Assembly (NCBI GenBank): GCA_019614645.1
Contig: JABWDB010000002.1
Span: forward strand, 11,631,501 to 11,695,500
From: Stratiolaelaps scimitus
Lineage: Eukaryota; Arthropoda; Arachnida; Mesostigmata; Laelapidae
Direction of reading: 5' to 3'
DNA: 64,000 nt
Part shown: in pieces, positions 49,969 to 62,161 of the stretch
Layout of the letters: every line of letters begins with the position of its first letter
How positions within the stretch are numbered: position 1 is the stretch's first letter
Position numbers and translations under genes: made by a program
Notes under the pieces: model-generated
The model's database searches: none
Seen by the model: only the letters and a program-made list of their open reading frames with translations
Told to the model about the DNA's origin: nothing

Positions 49969-52900
49969 AGCCGAGTCGGGTATCGGCACAGCTGCTGGGT
50001 GCCGCATCAAATACAGGACGACGCATACCGCCGCAACGTTGGTCTATTACACGAATGCATGCGATGTGTGTAGCGTCCCCGTGGGCAAGTGCCCAAATCC
50101 TCTTATTCGATGTCAATGTTGAATCTTGGTCGTGGGGCACCGTGATCCCTCTGCACCGAAGAAACCTCAAGTCGGGTATTGTTGAGCAGCCTTAGTGTAG
50201 TTCTGCTCTGTGCACTAATGTAGGGACGACCTTTTTTTATTTTGTCAGAGACTTCTGCATTCGACAGCATCAGTTACCTATGCAACCTAATATACAAAAT
50301 AGTTGAGCTTTTTGTGACGCGAATTCCATGACAACAAATTACGTTTGCCGATCCGGAGATCAAGAATACACAGACTATTCGCTCTGGTTCGCAGCAGTAT
50401 TCGAATCATTTTATCTGTTCTTGTGTTGGATATAATTTAGTGTAATTTTGTTACAAGGGATGATTTATGAAAGAGTTGATGTAGTGAGCTTCACATTCGC
50501 ATGTGGCAAACTGGTGATTTTTTGCAGTACCATGGTTTACATTTTAATACTCTAAATTCAGAGCATGAATCACAAAAAGCGAGTGAGAGTTTAGATAATA
50601 GAAAAATGAATACTGAACTTGCCAGTACCAAAAAAAATCTTCATACAGATATGTTGGTAGCTTTTTTCGGCAATTGATAATTATATATTTAGTTATACGT
50701 GGGTCTTTAGTTGTCAATATATACATATTTTTGATTAATTTTTGCCCCAATATTCTATAATTTACTTATAGAATTTAGGCAAGCCGGTGCAATTCGAAAC
50801 TTCACTTATTGGGCACTTCTCGTTATCACATCTCAGTGAATCACATTTGAATGATATCGAGCGTCTTCCCGAAGTCATGTGAACGTTCAAGCCTTGGCTG
50901 GTTCGGACACAAGGTGGCCAGATGCAAAAATGCAGTCGAATCCATTCCTCACCGTCATATCTATCGCGCGCGTTTTGCGAAACGCTCTCATAAATGTTGT
51001 TGTCGGATGCCCTACTCCCTCGACGATGCAGATCACATGAAACGCTAACGATAGAGGCAGCGCTGCCATCTCGCTTGACGTTGACCATTCGTAAGCGTAT
51101 ATCCGTCTGGCCGTATTTCGTTGTCGATCATCGATTGGGCTCGAGTACGATGGCCGTACACTTGCTGATCGGTTACTCCCTTCTCACTGACATTGCGGGG
51201 TCCCATCGGATGAAGCAACTCACGTCAGATTCTGAGGAAAAATTTCAACTTGGATTTTCCCCCACGCTGTCGCCCCCACCCGAACCAGTCCGTTGCCCCT
51301 GCTTCGCCTCCTCCTTTACCTCCTGCCTGATTCGTAGTCGCGTCGACGTAGTGAGTTCCACTTGGGAGAGGAGCCTTACGTGTCGGCCTGCGCCGCGGAC
51401 TGGCCAAGACCCGATACAATCCGCCGGCGACAGAGGCAGCAGCAACCAGATCCGATAGAGTAGGATCCTTCGTCGGCTGCTGGACAGGGAAAGTACGCTG
51501 GCAGCCTGGATCGTTCGTTCCCCATTCGCTGAGTCCCTCTCTGTTCCCTTCTCTCGGGTGTAATGAAGCGAATTTGTTCAGACTCAGACGACGGGGCCTC
51601 CCTCGACTGGCAGTCGAAAAGAACAGGATGGCGAATCTCACCCGACTTGGTCCTGCTGCTACGGCCTCCATTGAGCCCAAGTTTGGGACGCCATCAACCC
51701 GTCGAATTTACGGGGCTTTACCAATGTCGCAGCGCAGCTTCCTAAAGACACGGGGAGGAGCCGTGTCGCGTGCGCCAGCCGGGCTTACCGCAGCGATACG
51801 GCAGAGTCAACAACAGAGACGTGTTGTACTGCTCTCGGTCTCTCTAACCAGCCGAGCGGTGGCAGCATCAGAACCGAGAAGCTGAGGATCGCATCTACGC
51901 ATCGTCCGGACGCACCATTTCTGACGCGTTCGGTGTTGCTGCGTATTCCACCTGGCATTCCCTCACATAAATGAGTGTGCGAGTGAACGGGGTGGACCGA
52001 GAAATGGAAGGATAGGCTTGCTTCGCTCGCGACTCTGGTCCCGCGCTCACTGGGGAAGAAGGTGGACAATTTGATTGAACTCCCCGAAGTTTCGTCTCTT
52101 CTTCACTTTTTTGCCGCTGTTAGGTAGGCGTTATTGACTAGTGCTGCTGCCAGCACACTGCGATTCGCTTCTAAGGGCCTTTCTGGGGCTACCTAGTTCT
52201 ACTCCGCTTGCAGGATTCCCCTCCTGGTTTCTTAGAAGGGCCTCAGGCAATCACTAAGAAAGACCCGTATCGCCTTCGGTCTGCCGACGTTCGCCTTGCT
52301 GCTCGAGAGGCACAGCATTACGCCGCCGTCGAGTTCTCCGTCGCCCGTTGTCGTCATCGCCATCGTCGCAGTCGTTTTCACTTTATTGAGACGTCGCATA
52401 GCTCGCTCCTTCCTCATCCTTCTAGTTCATAAAGTTTATCACGCGTAAATTTTACTTAGACATGCCACGGTATGGGAGGCGCGACGGGCTGGGACCGCTG
52501 GTGGGAAAAGGGACGTTGTTAAACCTGGGCAGAGCGTAACGGGGAGAAAAGAGAAGATCAGAGTGAGGCCGAGTGAGATCCGCGACCACGAACTGGTGGC
52601 CGACGGCTGGCACACGGGTGTCTTATCGACCTATGTTCCCCTCCGCACGCCGCTCAGATTCGAGCGAATCCGGGCAGCTAAGCTGGCTTCGCCGTCGTCG
52701 CCCTACTGCTGGTCTATTTTAGAGTTGGTCAAATACGGACGAAGGAAGGACATAAGAGGCCGCTCGACACTGGTGGTTGGACCACGCCGGGACAGGGTGA
52801 AAGAGAAGGCGAGGAAAAGCGAGGGTGTGCGCTCAACTCTACGAGACGCAAGTCCAGACGAACCAAAGTGACTGCACCCCCGGCGAGCTGCGCGACTCTG

Positions 52901-53378
52901 CCGAGCCCCGATTGCGAATCGGGGCCACGGAGGCAGCACGGCCCGGAAGGCCCGCAGCGTCCACAGACTACTACGGGGAAAGCGGGTGGGCCATCGCTCT
53001 GAAAACGAAAGAAGTGAAGTAAAGACAGAACACGGTTTATCCATTATGCTGTTTGCCGGTGTCTGCTGCTGCGGCCGTCCACGGTGGTGCCGGCTCGTAG
53101 GTCGTCGGAGGCCTGTGCAGCCGCGCTGCTGGTGGTGTTCTCTCAGTCGAGAGTAGATCAGCCAAGAAAAATCGTTATCGGGAACGTGAAGGGCAAGAGA
53201 TCCAATTCGGCGGACATTGTCCACCGCCGCTGCCTTTCTGGATCTTTTCTGCGATCACGTTAACCATGTGTTCATCGAATAGCGCAGCGAACTGTCGGAT
53301 AGTCAGCAGGGCAGCCTGTCAACATGGTGGTATTGAATGTTTACATCCGCCGGATCTAAAAGAGTTATTTCATAGTAG
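49969..53378. other. A/T-rich island followed by GC-richer unrecognised sequence
   Basis: 50.2-50.78 kb is markedly A/T-rich compared with both sides, with a chance-like 68-codon minus-strand frame. 51.1-53.2 kb is GC-richer with overlapping frames on both strands and no domain. Confidence 0.5.
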
Positions 53379-53612
53379 ATGAACCAATATTTAATTACAG
53401 TCATGTGGCCTCTTTCTGCATGGTGGTGCGTACTGTACATCTGCCTGGGAGTTGGCGTTTTGGCTTTCGCAATAGCGCATCGCTACAGCGTTCATATAGA
53501 GAACAAGAGGGCATCCACCTGCGATGCCTTATCATTTCGCGTCGACTACCGTTTTAATGGTACTGTGCCGGTCTCTCTCGGCGCCACCATGTATATAGAG
53601 ATGAGACGATAG
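53379..53612 (+). CDS. Candidate small membrane-anchored protein, 77 aa
   Basis: An ATG start is followed by a hydrophobic segment at residues about 5-34 (MWPLSAWWCVLYICLGVGVL) that could serve as a signal anchor, then a polar domain with an N-glycosylation-type NGT. No family is recognised. The start context is weak (T at -3) and there is no neighbouring exon that I can link. Chance is the main alternative. Confidence 0.17.
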   Translation: MNQYLITVMWPLSAWWCVLYICLGVGVLAFAIAHRYSVHIENKRASTCDALSFRVDYRFNGTVPVSLGATMYIEMRR

Positions 53613-55118
53613 GAAAATGGGCCAACTAGATACAGGTCACTCTGATCAAAACGATATTTTACGATGTAAAAGAAAGAGCACAGCAAGCAGAACGGCGTAG
53701 TGTGCGAGGCACGAAGGCGGTCAGGGAGCGTTGATATGGTAAAGGAAAGCTAGAACGGCAGTGCAGGCCGGAGACCACCACCCTCTGGCAGCTCTGCTTA
53801 GTATGGGTGCCTTCCCGGTCCAGAGACTCGGGATTCCTGGAAGAGAAGACTTCTCGAATCCTTCTACTGATAGGCTCTCCCTTTACCGAACTCTCGCTCG
53901 GCCAAGTCAGCGTGAATGACAGCGTTACCCATTGGCTCCGATGCTAATCTCATCCGATCTCCCCGGGGTTCCATATAGAGCATCTCGCTTTGACTTCTTT
54001 CCTTCCAACCTGTGGAGGGTACGCCCTTCTCTCCTCTCTCTGTACCGAACTGCAGCGCGAGGCCGAGGACGGGGAAAGATCTGATAAGGATTCGCATCAC
54101 TATCATCAGCACCAGGAGCACATCTAATGCAGGCACCAGACGGATATCGTACGCGTCCTCAATAACCCACACGGTCTCCTACTTCTAGGGCTTGTCACTA
54201 AGCTAAAGTGACCAAATCGAAAGAAGTGCAAACGCCTTATCCACGTTCGGCGGCCAGCGATGTCCAACTACTCGAATCGGTGATCGAATCTAATTCCGGC
54301 TTGCACGATTCCAGCTCGAACGTGTCCTGCCTGGCCTCGATTACACACTGATAGGCCGCTTGCTAGATCGCTGTGTCATTCATCGTCGATGCGTCGATGC
54401 CGAGTATCCATTCTGTCCATTTCGCGTTCGTGGTCCCCTTTCTGTCCATGGGGCTGTGCCTCGTGACACTCCAACCAGCCCTGGCTTGTCTAGATGGCAC
54501 CAAGCCTCTGATGAGCAATGCCTGCCTCGCTCGACGGAGTCGAACGACACAACGAGCAGTGCCAACCCTGCAGAGAGGGGCCATCGGCAGCCCCTCGTGC
54601 AAAACAACTCATTTCATTTTGATTTCCTGCTACACGCCTTTTTGCCTGCAGGCAGCCTGCAGTACGCCTTCGTCGACAACCTTCGAAGGTGCATCGTTCC
54701 CTCCGCTTGGCTGTTCGGCCTTCGACGGGTCGATCTCTGCTACACAGAAGTATGTACCGCAGATGATGCATGGTGGGATTTTCGGTAGTTCGTCTCTACG
54801 AACATCTGCTGGTACAGCAAAGCGAGTCAGTTAGGATGTGCGACACACGGTGCACCAGCTTGTATCGCCCAGAGTCCTGTATTCTCCCGGCCCTACCTAC
54901 GCATGTTGGACGTGCGAATATGACTGGGAGTGACGCTTCAGCTGCTTCTGAAGGCTCGCTGCTGCTTTGCGAGAATGTGCGATAGGACCGAGTCCGAGGA
55001 TGCGGAAAGCAAGGAAGATGTTAGCTGGAGGGACTGCGGGACAGATGTAGGGTTGAGAAAACCGTGAGGGGGAAGAGTATTGGTGTAAGTCCGGAGATTC
55101 TGGGAATGGAGGGGGTGT

Positions 55119-55157
55119 TTCTGCTGCTGCTGCTGCTGCCGCCGCCGCCGCCGCTGC
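55119..55157. repeat. (CTG)n(CCG)n compound microsatellite
   Basis: CTG units pass into CCG units. The array accounts for Leu-Pro runs on the + strand and Ser/Gly/Gln-rich frames on the minus strand. Confidence 0.85.
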
Positions 55158-55534
55158 AGCCGGCTCGAGCAATGGTGCTGGGTAGAGGCGAGGCAATAAA
55201 AAGCTTCGCGCCTGGCTCCGATATCCCTACAGGCCCTAAGGCCGCCACGTACCACAGTCGCCAGCAGCCCTCTGCGGCGCGGCTGGCGCCCCGTTTGGCG
55301 CTACCGCCACGTACAGACTTCAGCAATGACACTGGTACGAGCGGCAGTCAAACCCTCCTAACCTCCCTGCCTCCCAGCCCGGTCTTCCATTTCTCTCCAG
55401 AGGCCGTTTCATCCCCCACAGCGCCAGTCGATACAGTACTGGTGCTGCGCACTTTGCCGTAGATAGAGTGTGTAGCAGCGTGCTGCTTTTGCTTCCGAAC
55501 TGCGTCCCGCGTAGCAGGCCCCTACAGCACAGAC

Positions 55535-55560
55535 ATATATATATATAGATAGATAGATAG
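55535..55560. repeat. (AT)n(GATA)n compound microsatellite
   Basis: A short AT run passes into about three GATA/GATAG units. Confidence 0.85.
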
Positions 55561-56250
55561 GCAGATATACAAGGACATACTCATGAATATACTACCACTA
55601 CTCATGGTGGAGAATGCACATGACAGCGGAAGTTGCACGGGCAGGCTACCAGGGACAACGCTGCGGTAGCAGCAGCAAGTCGTTCTCGTGCGATGGTCGC
55701 ACCAGCATCCACACGCGCGAGCAGTCAGACAGACATACAAATGCACCACAACTGGGAGAGGTGGCCAATGGTGTTGTGATACCGATGAGAACGATGCGCA
55801 AGTCCAGCCCCAGGCAGGGCCAAAGGCAGAAAACCTGGAGATCGTCGCCAGCGACAGCGAGGTGGGCTCCACTCGACACCCACCGGTATTCGGTGCTGGT
55901 TCCCCACCAACGTCGAGTAAGCGACAAAACCGTCACCGGCTGTGAATGTGCGAGGCATCTGACTGCTTACCCACTCCCCGCCGGCGATGGTGGTCAGTAG
56001 TCAATATCATCAGATAGTGACCATGTTGGTCCCGCCGATGGCTGTTCCGATGCAGTAATGAAAGATCCCCCAATCGACTATGAGGTGGTGCGTGCGACCC
56101 ATGTTGCCCAGTTGTCGTTGTGAAGTGCGCCACGGTTCTCACCCGTACCACGCCTCGCTACTATGGATTGCTTGCACCCCCATAGGCCCCGGGGCGCCCA
56201 TTCGGAAGTATGCGAACGAGGCTCGTCTGGGGTCTGGTCTGTCCATTCGT

Positions 56251-57099
56251 CTATCTATACGTACGCCATGTTGTTGTTATTGTGAACGATCGCAACGTAG
56301 ATAGTTTCTTTTCTGCTGCTGCATCGGTTCTTTGCCCCGCGTCCTCTGCCGCTGCTGCTGCTGCTGCGTTCTCCTCGAATTTTACAAAAATTCCCAATTT
56401 ACAAAGCAATTCCATTCTGACAGAAGCAGAGAGACAGACCGACGGCCAGACACAGGAATATGTGGCTGGGGAAAGAGGAGGCCTTCGAGGGTAAAGTGGA
56501 CGAATCTTCGCAGAATATTCCTCTGGACCTTCTCGTGCTCGAATTGGTAGCTCCGGAACGGAACGGGAGAAATAGTCAGCATTGAACGACAGCGTAGGGG
56601 GAACACTCACGCGGCAGAAAACTCGTTGTGCACTCTGCTGTGAGAACGCAGATGGCCGGACGAGACCCAGCCGAGATCCCAGCAGGCGATGCAGGCAAGT
56701 CCAATCGAACGCTCCGACATACACCACTGCCACCTCGTCCGATGCTACGAGCACTCGCTGCCGCCGGACACCGGAGTTTGCTCTGGGTGCGGACGGCGAT
56801 TCCGCGGCTGTTGGTTCAACATCTTCTCTCTCTCTCTGCCTCTCGCTGCGACGAAAAAAAATGTAAAGTGGGCCGACGCTCGCTTGCATCGGCCTCGACC
56901 ATAATAACGAGCAGGGCGGACGAGGAACTCCTAATTTTAATTTCGTCTCCATTTTGAGTAGAGGAGGAACGACTACAATTACGGCAATTCTAGTCGCTTC
57001 GACCGGGCGTCCCGTCCGTCGTAGTCGGTAGCTATTATAGCTATTCCCCCTCCACTCGATGGTGCCTCTATGCTGAATTGGCTCTGACTCGTCGCCCAT
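56251..57099 (-). CDS. Candidate hypothetical protein, 282 aa
   Basis: This is the longest open frame without a clear compositional excuse, and it starts at an ATG. I recognise no domain. It is basic and mixed in composition, with acidic residues throughout. An Arg/Glu-rich stretch lies near residue 90 (SERQREREDVEP). The C-terminal 45 residues include a poly-Ala run of about seven from the GCT array, then EDAGQRTDAAAEKKLS. There is no clear signal peptide. Against it: several other frames here are also open, the region is GC-rich, the start context is not strong, and no splice pattern or neighbouring gene supports it. It could be a single-exon orphan gene, part of a longer transcript, or chance. 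Confidence 0.25.
   Translation of the reverse strand: MGDESEPIQHRGTIEWRGNSYNSYRLRRTGRPVEATRIAVIVVVPPLLKMETKLKLGVPRPPCSLLWSRPMQASVGPLYIFFRRSERQREREDVEPTAAESPSAPRANSGVRRQRVLVASDEVAVVYVGAFDWTCLHRLLGSRLGLVRPSAFSQQSAQRVFCRVSVPPTLSFNADYFSRSVPELPIRAREGPEEYSAKIRPLYPRRPPLSPATYSCVWPSVCLSASVRMELLCKLGIFVKFEENAAAAAAAEDAGQRTDAAAEKKLSTLRSFTITTTWRTYR
56349..56368. repeat. (GCT)n microsatellite
   Basis: About six GCT units. On the minus strand they encode the poly-Ala run of the candidate frame 56251-57099. Confidence 0.85.
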
Positions 57100-57203
57100 C
57101 CAAAAGTCCTCTCCGTTCTTCAAGCTTCATTGTCGTTGAAGGCGACGGCAACAGGGGCGACCAGACCGCGATGGCATTAAAAGGTGCAATAAGAAACGTA
57201 CAG

Positions 57204-57243
57204 TAATAATAATAATCATTCCTATTTTTTTATTATTATTATT
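57204..57243. repeat. Short opposed AAT and ATT arrays
   Basis: About four AAT units are followed 15 bases later by about four ATT units. They form a small A/T hairpin, like the larger opposed pair at 60.6 kb. Confidence 0.65.
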
Positions 57244-60200
57244 CTATATGATTAGTAAATGGATACACTCGGCTACTACGAAAACATATGTCAGTAGATC
57301 TTCGACGCTAAACAGTATGCGTCTCACTAAAGGTCTCAAAGTCACATCTTCACAGCTCTGTAAAGAGTAGCCGTGGCACATGCTATGAGAAGAATATGTT
57401 TTGGACCCTGATGGCATACACTACTCTTTTCAGTTCACAGTACACCAAAAAAGAAGATCTTATTCAAATATACGCATCCCCAAGATGTTCATTGCTGCGA
57501 TTCATTTCATTCATTGTTGCCTAACCTTGCAAACCTGTACAGCAGTGCACTATCAGTCGTCAATTGAGATACCGCCTCCATCTCTCGACTATGTGCTCCA
57601 CGTGTAACGTTTTAGTTCTCAAATGGGATATCATTAACCTGATTATTATTGGCCGCTTGCTATTTTATCCCGCTGAAATTCGGCAAAGGTGAAGCCCGCA
57701 TATGAAAAGGCCACCACTGGAGACAACGGGTCACCCGGTCAATCGCAGTTTTGTTAACTGCAGTTGTGACCCGCTCCAGATAGCCTGATAAGCCGATAAG
57801 CTTTTTACTGCCTCGGTGGCAATATCTCGCAAACGGTAACGCAAATCGTACCGCTGCTGAAATGGCCAACGAGATCGACAGCCATCCCCGACGAGAGCGA
57901 TAATGTCCACCCCAGTGAGTCCATGACCGCTCACTAACATAGTTGAGTGGGCATCCACCGCCGTTCGAGCAGGCCAACTGGTTGGCTTGCCTTGGCGGGC
58001 AGCAGTAAAGATGAAGTAGAAAGTGCGGTCGCAAAGTTAATGGGGCCAAAATGGGTGGCCGAACATGCCCTCGGCTTCCGAGCTTAGATATCAGGTATAG
58101 GCGTCAGGCGACGTGTCGAGCATCTCACTAGAACGCAAACGACATTGCAGTTCCTTCTGTACCTTACGTATGCGTATGGACAAAATTCGCCAGTCGAAAC
58201 TGACAACAACTAGCGTTTCCAGTGGCATACAGGGATCTTTCTAGTATAATAGATCAAGATATGCCTTGATATCCTGTGATTGATATACGCACTTGCCTGC
58301 AGGACACCGGCAGCATCTAAATGGCATAGTAGCAAGGGTGGTCACACGGCCTGTTACTTACCTGGAAAATAAGAGAAACGCAATGACATGTTAGTCAAGT
58401 GATCGCTATTATTGGTGACTCTCTACATTGACAGATGGCCGCGCCTGCCACAGGTGACATTCGTCGCCTCGGTCAAGATAAAGGCCTCGTCGAAACCATG
58501 AAAATGCTGATGGTAATCAGAAAATAGCTAGCTGGCTTTTGCCGACACAAAAACAGTGGTCGACGTAATGATTTTGAGCTTGCGTTGCTGCCGCTGCTCA
58601 CCCGTGCCGTTGGTCAGAATCGTTCCCCTTTTTCTTTTGCTAAACTTTGCTGTTGGCTTCGCCATAGACTCAAGGCTCATTCAGAGCGACCACCAGGCAG
58701 ATTGTCCGTCCATCGATTGGCGCTTTCACCGGCAGCGGCGTGATGGGCGGGCTGGTTCTGTTGGTCGCTGGGTTACTCCGTACGCCCCACCAAGGCCCGG
58801 GCAGAAAAAAAGGGAGCGAGGAGCGAGAGAGGTGGGTAGACGGGCTCCCTGACGTGGAAATTTGTTCTCTCGTTTGGCCATTCCTCGTCGCCGTCGTTGA
58901 TATTGTTGTTAGCATCGTCGACATCGACGTCGCGGACGCCTCGACCGAACACCCGGCACCCACCGAATAGGGTGCGCAGCGTTGTGCGATGGTACGCCGC
59001 GGTCTTCGCTGGCTGAAAGTGGAGGCTGTCAAGGGGAATTTATTTCATCGATCGCCAGTCCACTCGTGCCTTCACCCATCACCACATCACTTCAGCGTAG
59101 CCCTCGTCCCGCTGCAAGATCGCTCCCAAGCAGGCGTCCACTTCATAGCACCAGCCGGCGAGCCAGCCAACGCCGTTTCAATTTGGCTTGCCAACTCTCG
59201 TCCCCGTCGCAGTAAAGCGCCTCCTCAAAATCGTTTGCTGGGAAATACGTCCTGCATTTCCACGACCGCAGAACTTCTGCTGCGGCGGCGGCGGCCACTG
59301 CTACTGCTAGAGCCACTAGTGAACGGATAGGCAAGGCAGGAATACGCGACAACCAGCGAAAAGAACTGGCCCGATTCGAGGCGGCGCTGCAGAGGATTGT
59401 CAGTCAGTTCGCTTTCTCTCAACCACTCAAAAGAAAAAGATACATTTAAGTGATTTTTTTTACGTCTACGAAGAACGATTGCCGCATTAAAATTATTACG
59501 ATTACTTGTTCTATACCCCAATGAATTGTGGGTGTACGGAAAGCCTGTACGAGCAGCTTCACGCCTCTGTGGGATGGTCCAGCCAGAAATGTTCGATGAT
59601 TGCTTCTCATCGCATACAACACTTTGAACCTAAATTTTGTATAAGGTTCATTTGCTTAGGTCCCCTCCCGGTTCCACTACAATGCCAGCAGAACTACACA
59701 AACATAAACTAACCATGAAAAGCGCAGTTAGAGTGTCTTGTTGTCGCCATGATTAGTTTTCATCATTAATCCTTCCATCCCATCTCATTATCGTTAATTA
59801 TTTATCTACAGATAACGACTCGTACTCATGTTATACACGACTGGAAAAGCAATCATATTTTCTTCATCATTTTGAATTGTAAGAGTCCCTGAAGGGCACA
59901 GCGGAGGCTTTTCTTACTTCGCAAACAAAGGTGTATCATCACCGGCGATGGGCGATGCAACGCATGTATATCCACTACACGCAAACGGCCACCAGTTGGG
60001 GGTATATTTATCTGTGTCTGTCTATATGTGATACTATATGCGAGGTACTTCTCTTCGCCTATTTTGCACCTCCTTCGCAAATGAAATTATTCAACGACTA
60101 CGACCACCCGCCGACTCAGCCAAAGGCTTGACCAACACCCGGCGCGACGGGTAGGCGCTCGGTAAGGCGAACGGCAGAATTTGGGGCGTTGGTGGCCCAC

Positions 60201-60556
60201 GCTGAACAGTCTGCTGTGCCCTCTGTTGACAGGGTAGACGACGTGACGAACTAAGACGAATGTATGTAGCCTCATAGCGAATAGTCACTCCCGAACCATC
60301 CATCCACCCGTCCATTCATATAGTTGTATGTGAAATACTCAACTGAGACTCCGATCTGCGCGTTGACGATACCAGAGACGGTTTCGTATGTATCTTATTA
60401 TTACCGTAGTAATACCGTGTCTAATACCTGTCTATCTACAAGCAGGCTGGCGCTTGTCGCACGAACCGACAGCCAATGCTAAAGACGGAGAAATTTGAAA
60501 TTGCTTAGGCTAAATTGTTTTACCTCGGGACGCCTAATATGTTTAAGGCTATGTTG

Positions 60557-60573
60557 CTATTATTATTATGATG

Positions 60574-60608
<35 letters not shown>

Positions 60609-60722
60609 CATGGAATACTATTTCATTCAGTAGTTTTTCTAGCGATGGGTACACTTATTCGGCCCCTCCACGACCCAGCCCTGTCAAGATGCGGCCGCAT
60701 CATCATCATAATAATAATAATA
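60557..60722. repeat. Opposed ATT/ATG and ATC/AAT trinucleotide arrays
   Basis: An (ATT)n array with an ATGATG interruption (60557-60609) is followed about 90 bases later by (ATC)n(AAT)n (60699-60722). They contain a 17-base exact inverted match (60559-60575 with 60702-60718), so the stretch can form a long-looped hairpin. Strand slippage in opposed arrays explains it without any selected function. Confidence 0.75.
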
Positions 60723-60998
60723 TCATAAATACGAAACGAAATAGACACCGGTGTCAGCTTGAGTGAGGGGAATACAAACGCTGCGGACGCATCCACCATG
60801 AACATTAATTGCAGCCAACGTTCCGCACATACGCCCCATGCATACATCATAAATACAATAGAGTTTGTGTGTATGCTATACATCCATTTCATTACATCGA
60901 ATATGATGCATAAGCCGCAGTCGTTGTAGAGGTGCTGTCAGCCAACGTGGCATGAATTCATAGTGGCCCGATTAGCGAGTGAACGAGTGACCACGAAG

Positions 60999-61154
60999 AT
61001 GGATTCTGCCTCGCAACCACCGTTCATCGGACCACTACCACCATCACCGTCATCCACCTCTATGGATGACGGTGTCCGCATCAACTCGTCACAGCCATTA
61101 GGCCGTGATTCTATGACGGTAGCGGTGCTCGTTGCTCATTTAAGTAAACGATAG
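60999..61154 (+). CDS. Candidate short frame or first exon, 51 aa
   Basis: The ATG has a favourable context, with A at -3 and G at +4. The product begins MDSASQPPFIGPLPPSPSST, Pro/Ser-rich and probably disordered, and continues SMDDGVRINSSQPLGRDSM. Just before the stop there is GTAAAC, which could act as a splice donor, so this might be a first coding exon rather than a complete peptide. No acceptor or second exon could be assigned. A perfect 12-bp hairpin lies inside it. Confidence 0.2.
   Translation: MDSASQPPFIGPLPPSPSSTSMDDGVRINSSQPLGRDSMTVAVLVAHLSKR
61045..61074. repeat. 12-bp perfect hairpin
   Basis: CACCGTCATCCA and TGGATGACGGTG are exact complements around CCTCTA. The hairpin lies within the candidate reading frame at 60999-61154, so it could be a coincidence of coding sequence or a structured element. 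Confidence 0.6.
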
Positions 61155-61948
61155 ATTGCTGCTGATGCTGGGAAAAAATACAATCAAAGATGCTGCTGCC
61201 ACCAGACTACCATCACAGCTACCATTTCTGTTAGTTACTCAACTCCTGCGACCGTGTGATGCTGCCTGCGGTGGTGGCGATCTCCGCCGCCGCGGCCGCT
61301 GCCGCCGTCACCGTGACGGTCCTGCTAGACGTGTCGCTTCTGCAGCAGCATTGTGGTGGTGTTGCGGTGGGTGTCCTCGTTGCCAAAGTTATTGCAGCGG
61401 GCTACTCCCACTGACGGCCTCCTGCCTCTGCTGCCCGATGGGGCGGTGGGTATGTTATTGAAACGTTGCCAACAACCTCTTAACACTGTCCAAAACGTGC
61501 CTGGATGCTTCGTCATGAGGGTCGTCCAACCGCGGGCCAGCTAGTGGCCAGCCGACCAGGGACGATCAGAGACAGCGAGAGAGGGAGAGCGAGCGAGAGA
61601 TCGCGCGCGTCCCTATAAAAACGGCTTGGCCTGTCGTCTAAGGCCGGCAGAATGCCGAAACGAGAGTTTGTGTATGGGCCTGCGCGTGGTGTCTGTGCGT
61701 ATTAGCGCCTCTTTGGTGAAACCTCTGCTCCTCGCTGGGAGCGAGTCGGTGTGAATGTTTGTGCGTGTGTGTCTCTCTATGCTTCTGCCTGCTGCCTACG
61801 TGGCTGTTCCTTGGCGGTTATTGAAAATCCGTCTTCGGCACGGATCAGCGTAGCAGCCTGGAGGATTAGAATAAGCCCCAAAGGCAACATCCCGTCGACT
61901 CAGCCTACAGCCGAAGTGAGACCCCCAGAACTAGCAAAGCTAGCGACT

Positions 61949-62161
61949 ATGGAGGACACACGAGAGGGGAGAAGGCGGACCTGCTTTGTTTTCCACATCC
62001 CTTGCGTTTCGTTAGTCTCTAGATTGTCCTGGTTCCGCATTGAAAACAAAAACACACAACAAGACGAAACGAATGTCGTCGATATCAAGGCCGCGCGAGT
62101 CGAGCAGTGTCCGCTCGACTCGCGGACGAGTGAGCCCACAAGGGACTGTCCCACTCGCTAA
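61949..62161 (+). CDS. Candidate hypothetical protein, 70 aa or longer
   Basis: The ATG at 61949 has A at -3 and G at +4. The frame stays open upstream to about 61707, so this could be the end of a longer exon. The product from MEDTREGRRRTCFVF onward has normal charge content (NKNTQQDETNVVDIK, SEPTRDCPTR) and no low complexity. No domain is recognised. The opposite strand is also open over much of the same stretch, which weakens the case. Confidence 0.17.
   Translation: MEDTREGRRRTCFVFHIPCVSLVSRLSWFRIENKNTQQDETNVVDIKAARVEQCPLDSRTSEPTRDCPTR

Larger units (their letters stand above)
53613..56250. other. GC-rich, overlapping unrecognised frames
   Basis: The + strand frame starting at ATG 54397 has a hydrophobic, signal-like N terminus but almost no acidic residues. 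Repeats at 55.12 and 55.53 kb are listed separately. Nothing else is supported. Confidence 0.5.
57100..60998. other. No recognisable gene
   Basis: Opposed A/T arrays at 57.2 and 60.6 kb. A + strand frame at 58556-58852 has a hydrophobic stretch (VRIVPLFLLLNFAVGFA) followed by a basic tail, but no family. 59.4-60.5 kb holds small frames only. Confidence 0.5.

Noticed and set aside
50544..50750. 68-codon minus-strand frame in the A/T-rich island
   Set aside because: Composition is Tyr/Ile/Leu/Phe-heavy as expected from random A/T-rich sequence, with no motif.
50851..51048. FGHKVARCKN segment resembling half of a retroelement zinc knuckle
   Set aside because: The two leading cysteines of a CCHC knuckle are missing and no gag or reverse transcriptase sequence lies nearby.
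54397..54834. + strand frame with a signal-peptide-like start (MPSIHSVHFAFVVPFLSMGL)
   Set aside because: It has almost no acidic residues over about 145 codons, and two other frames are open across it.
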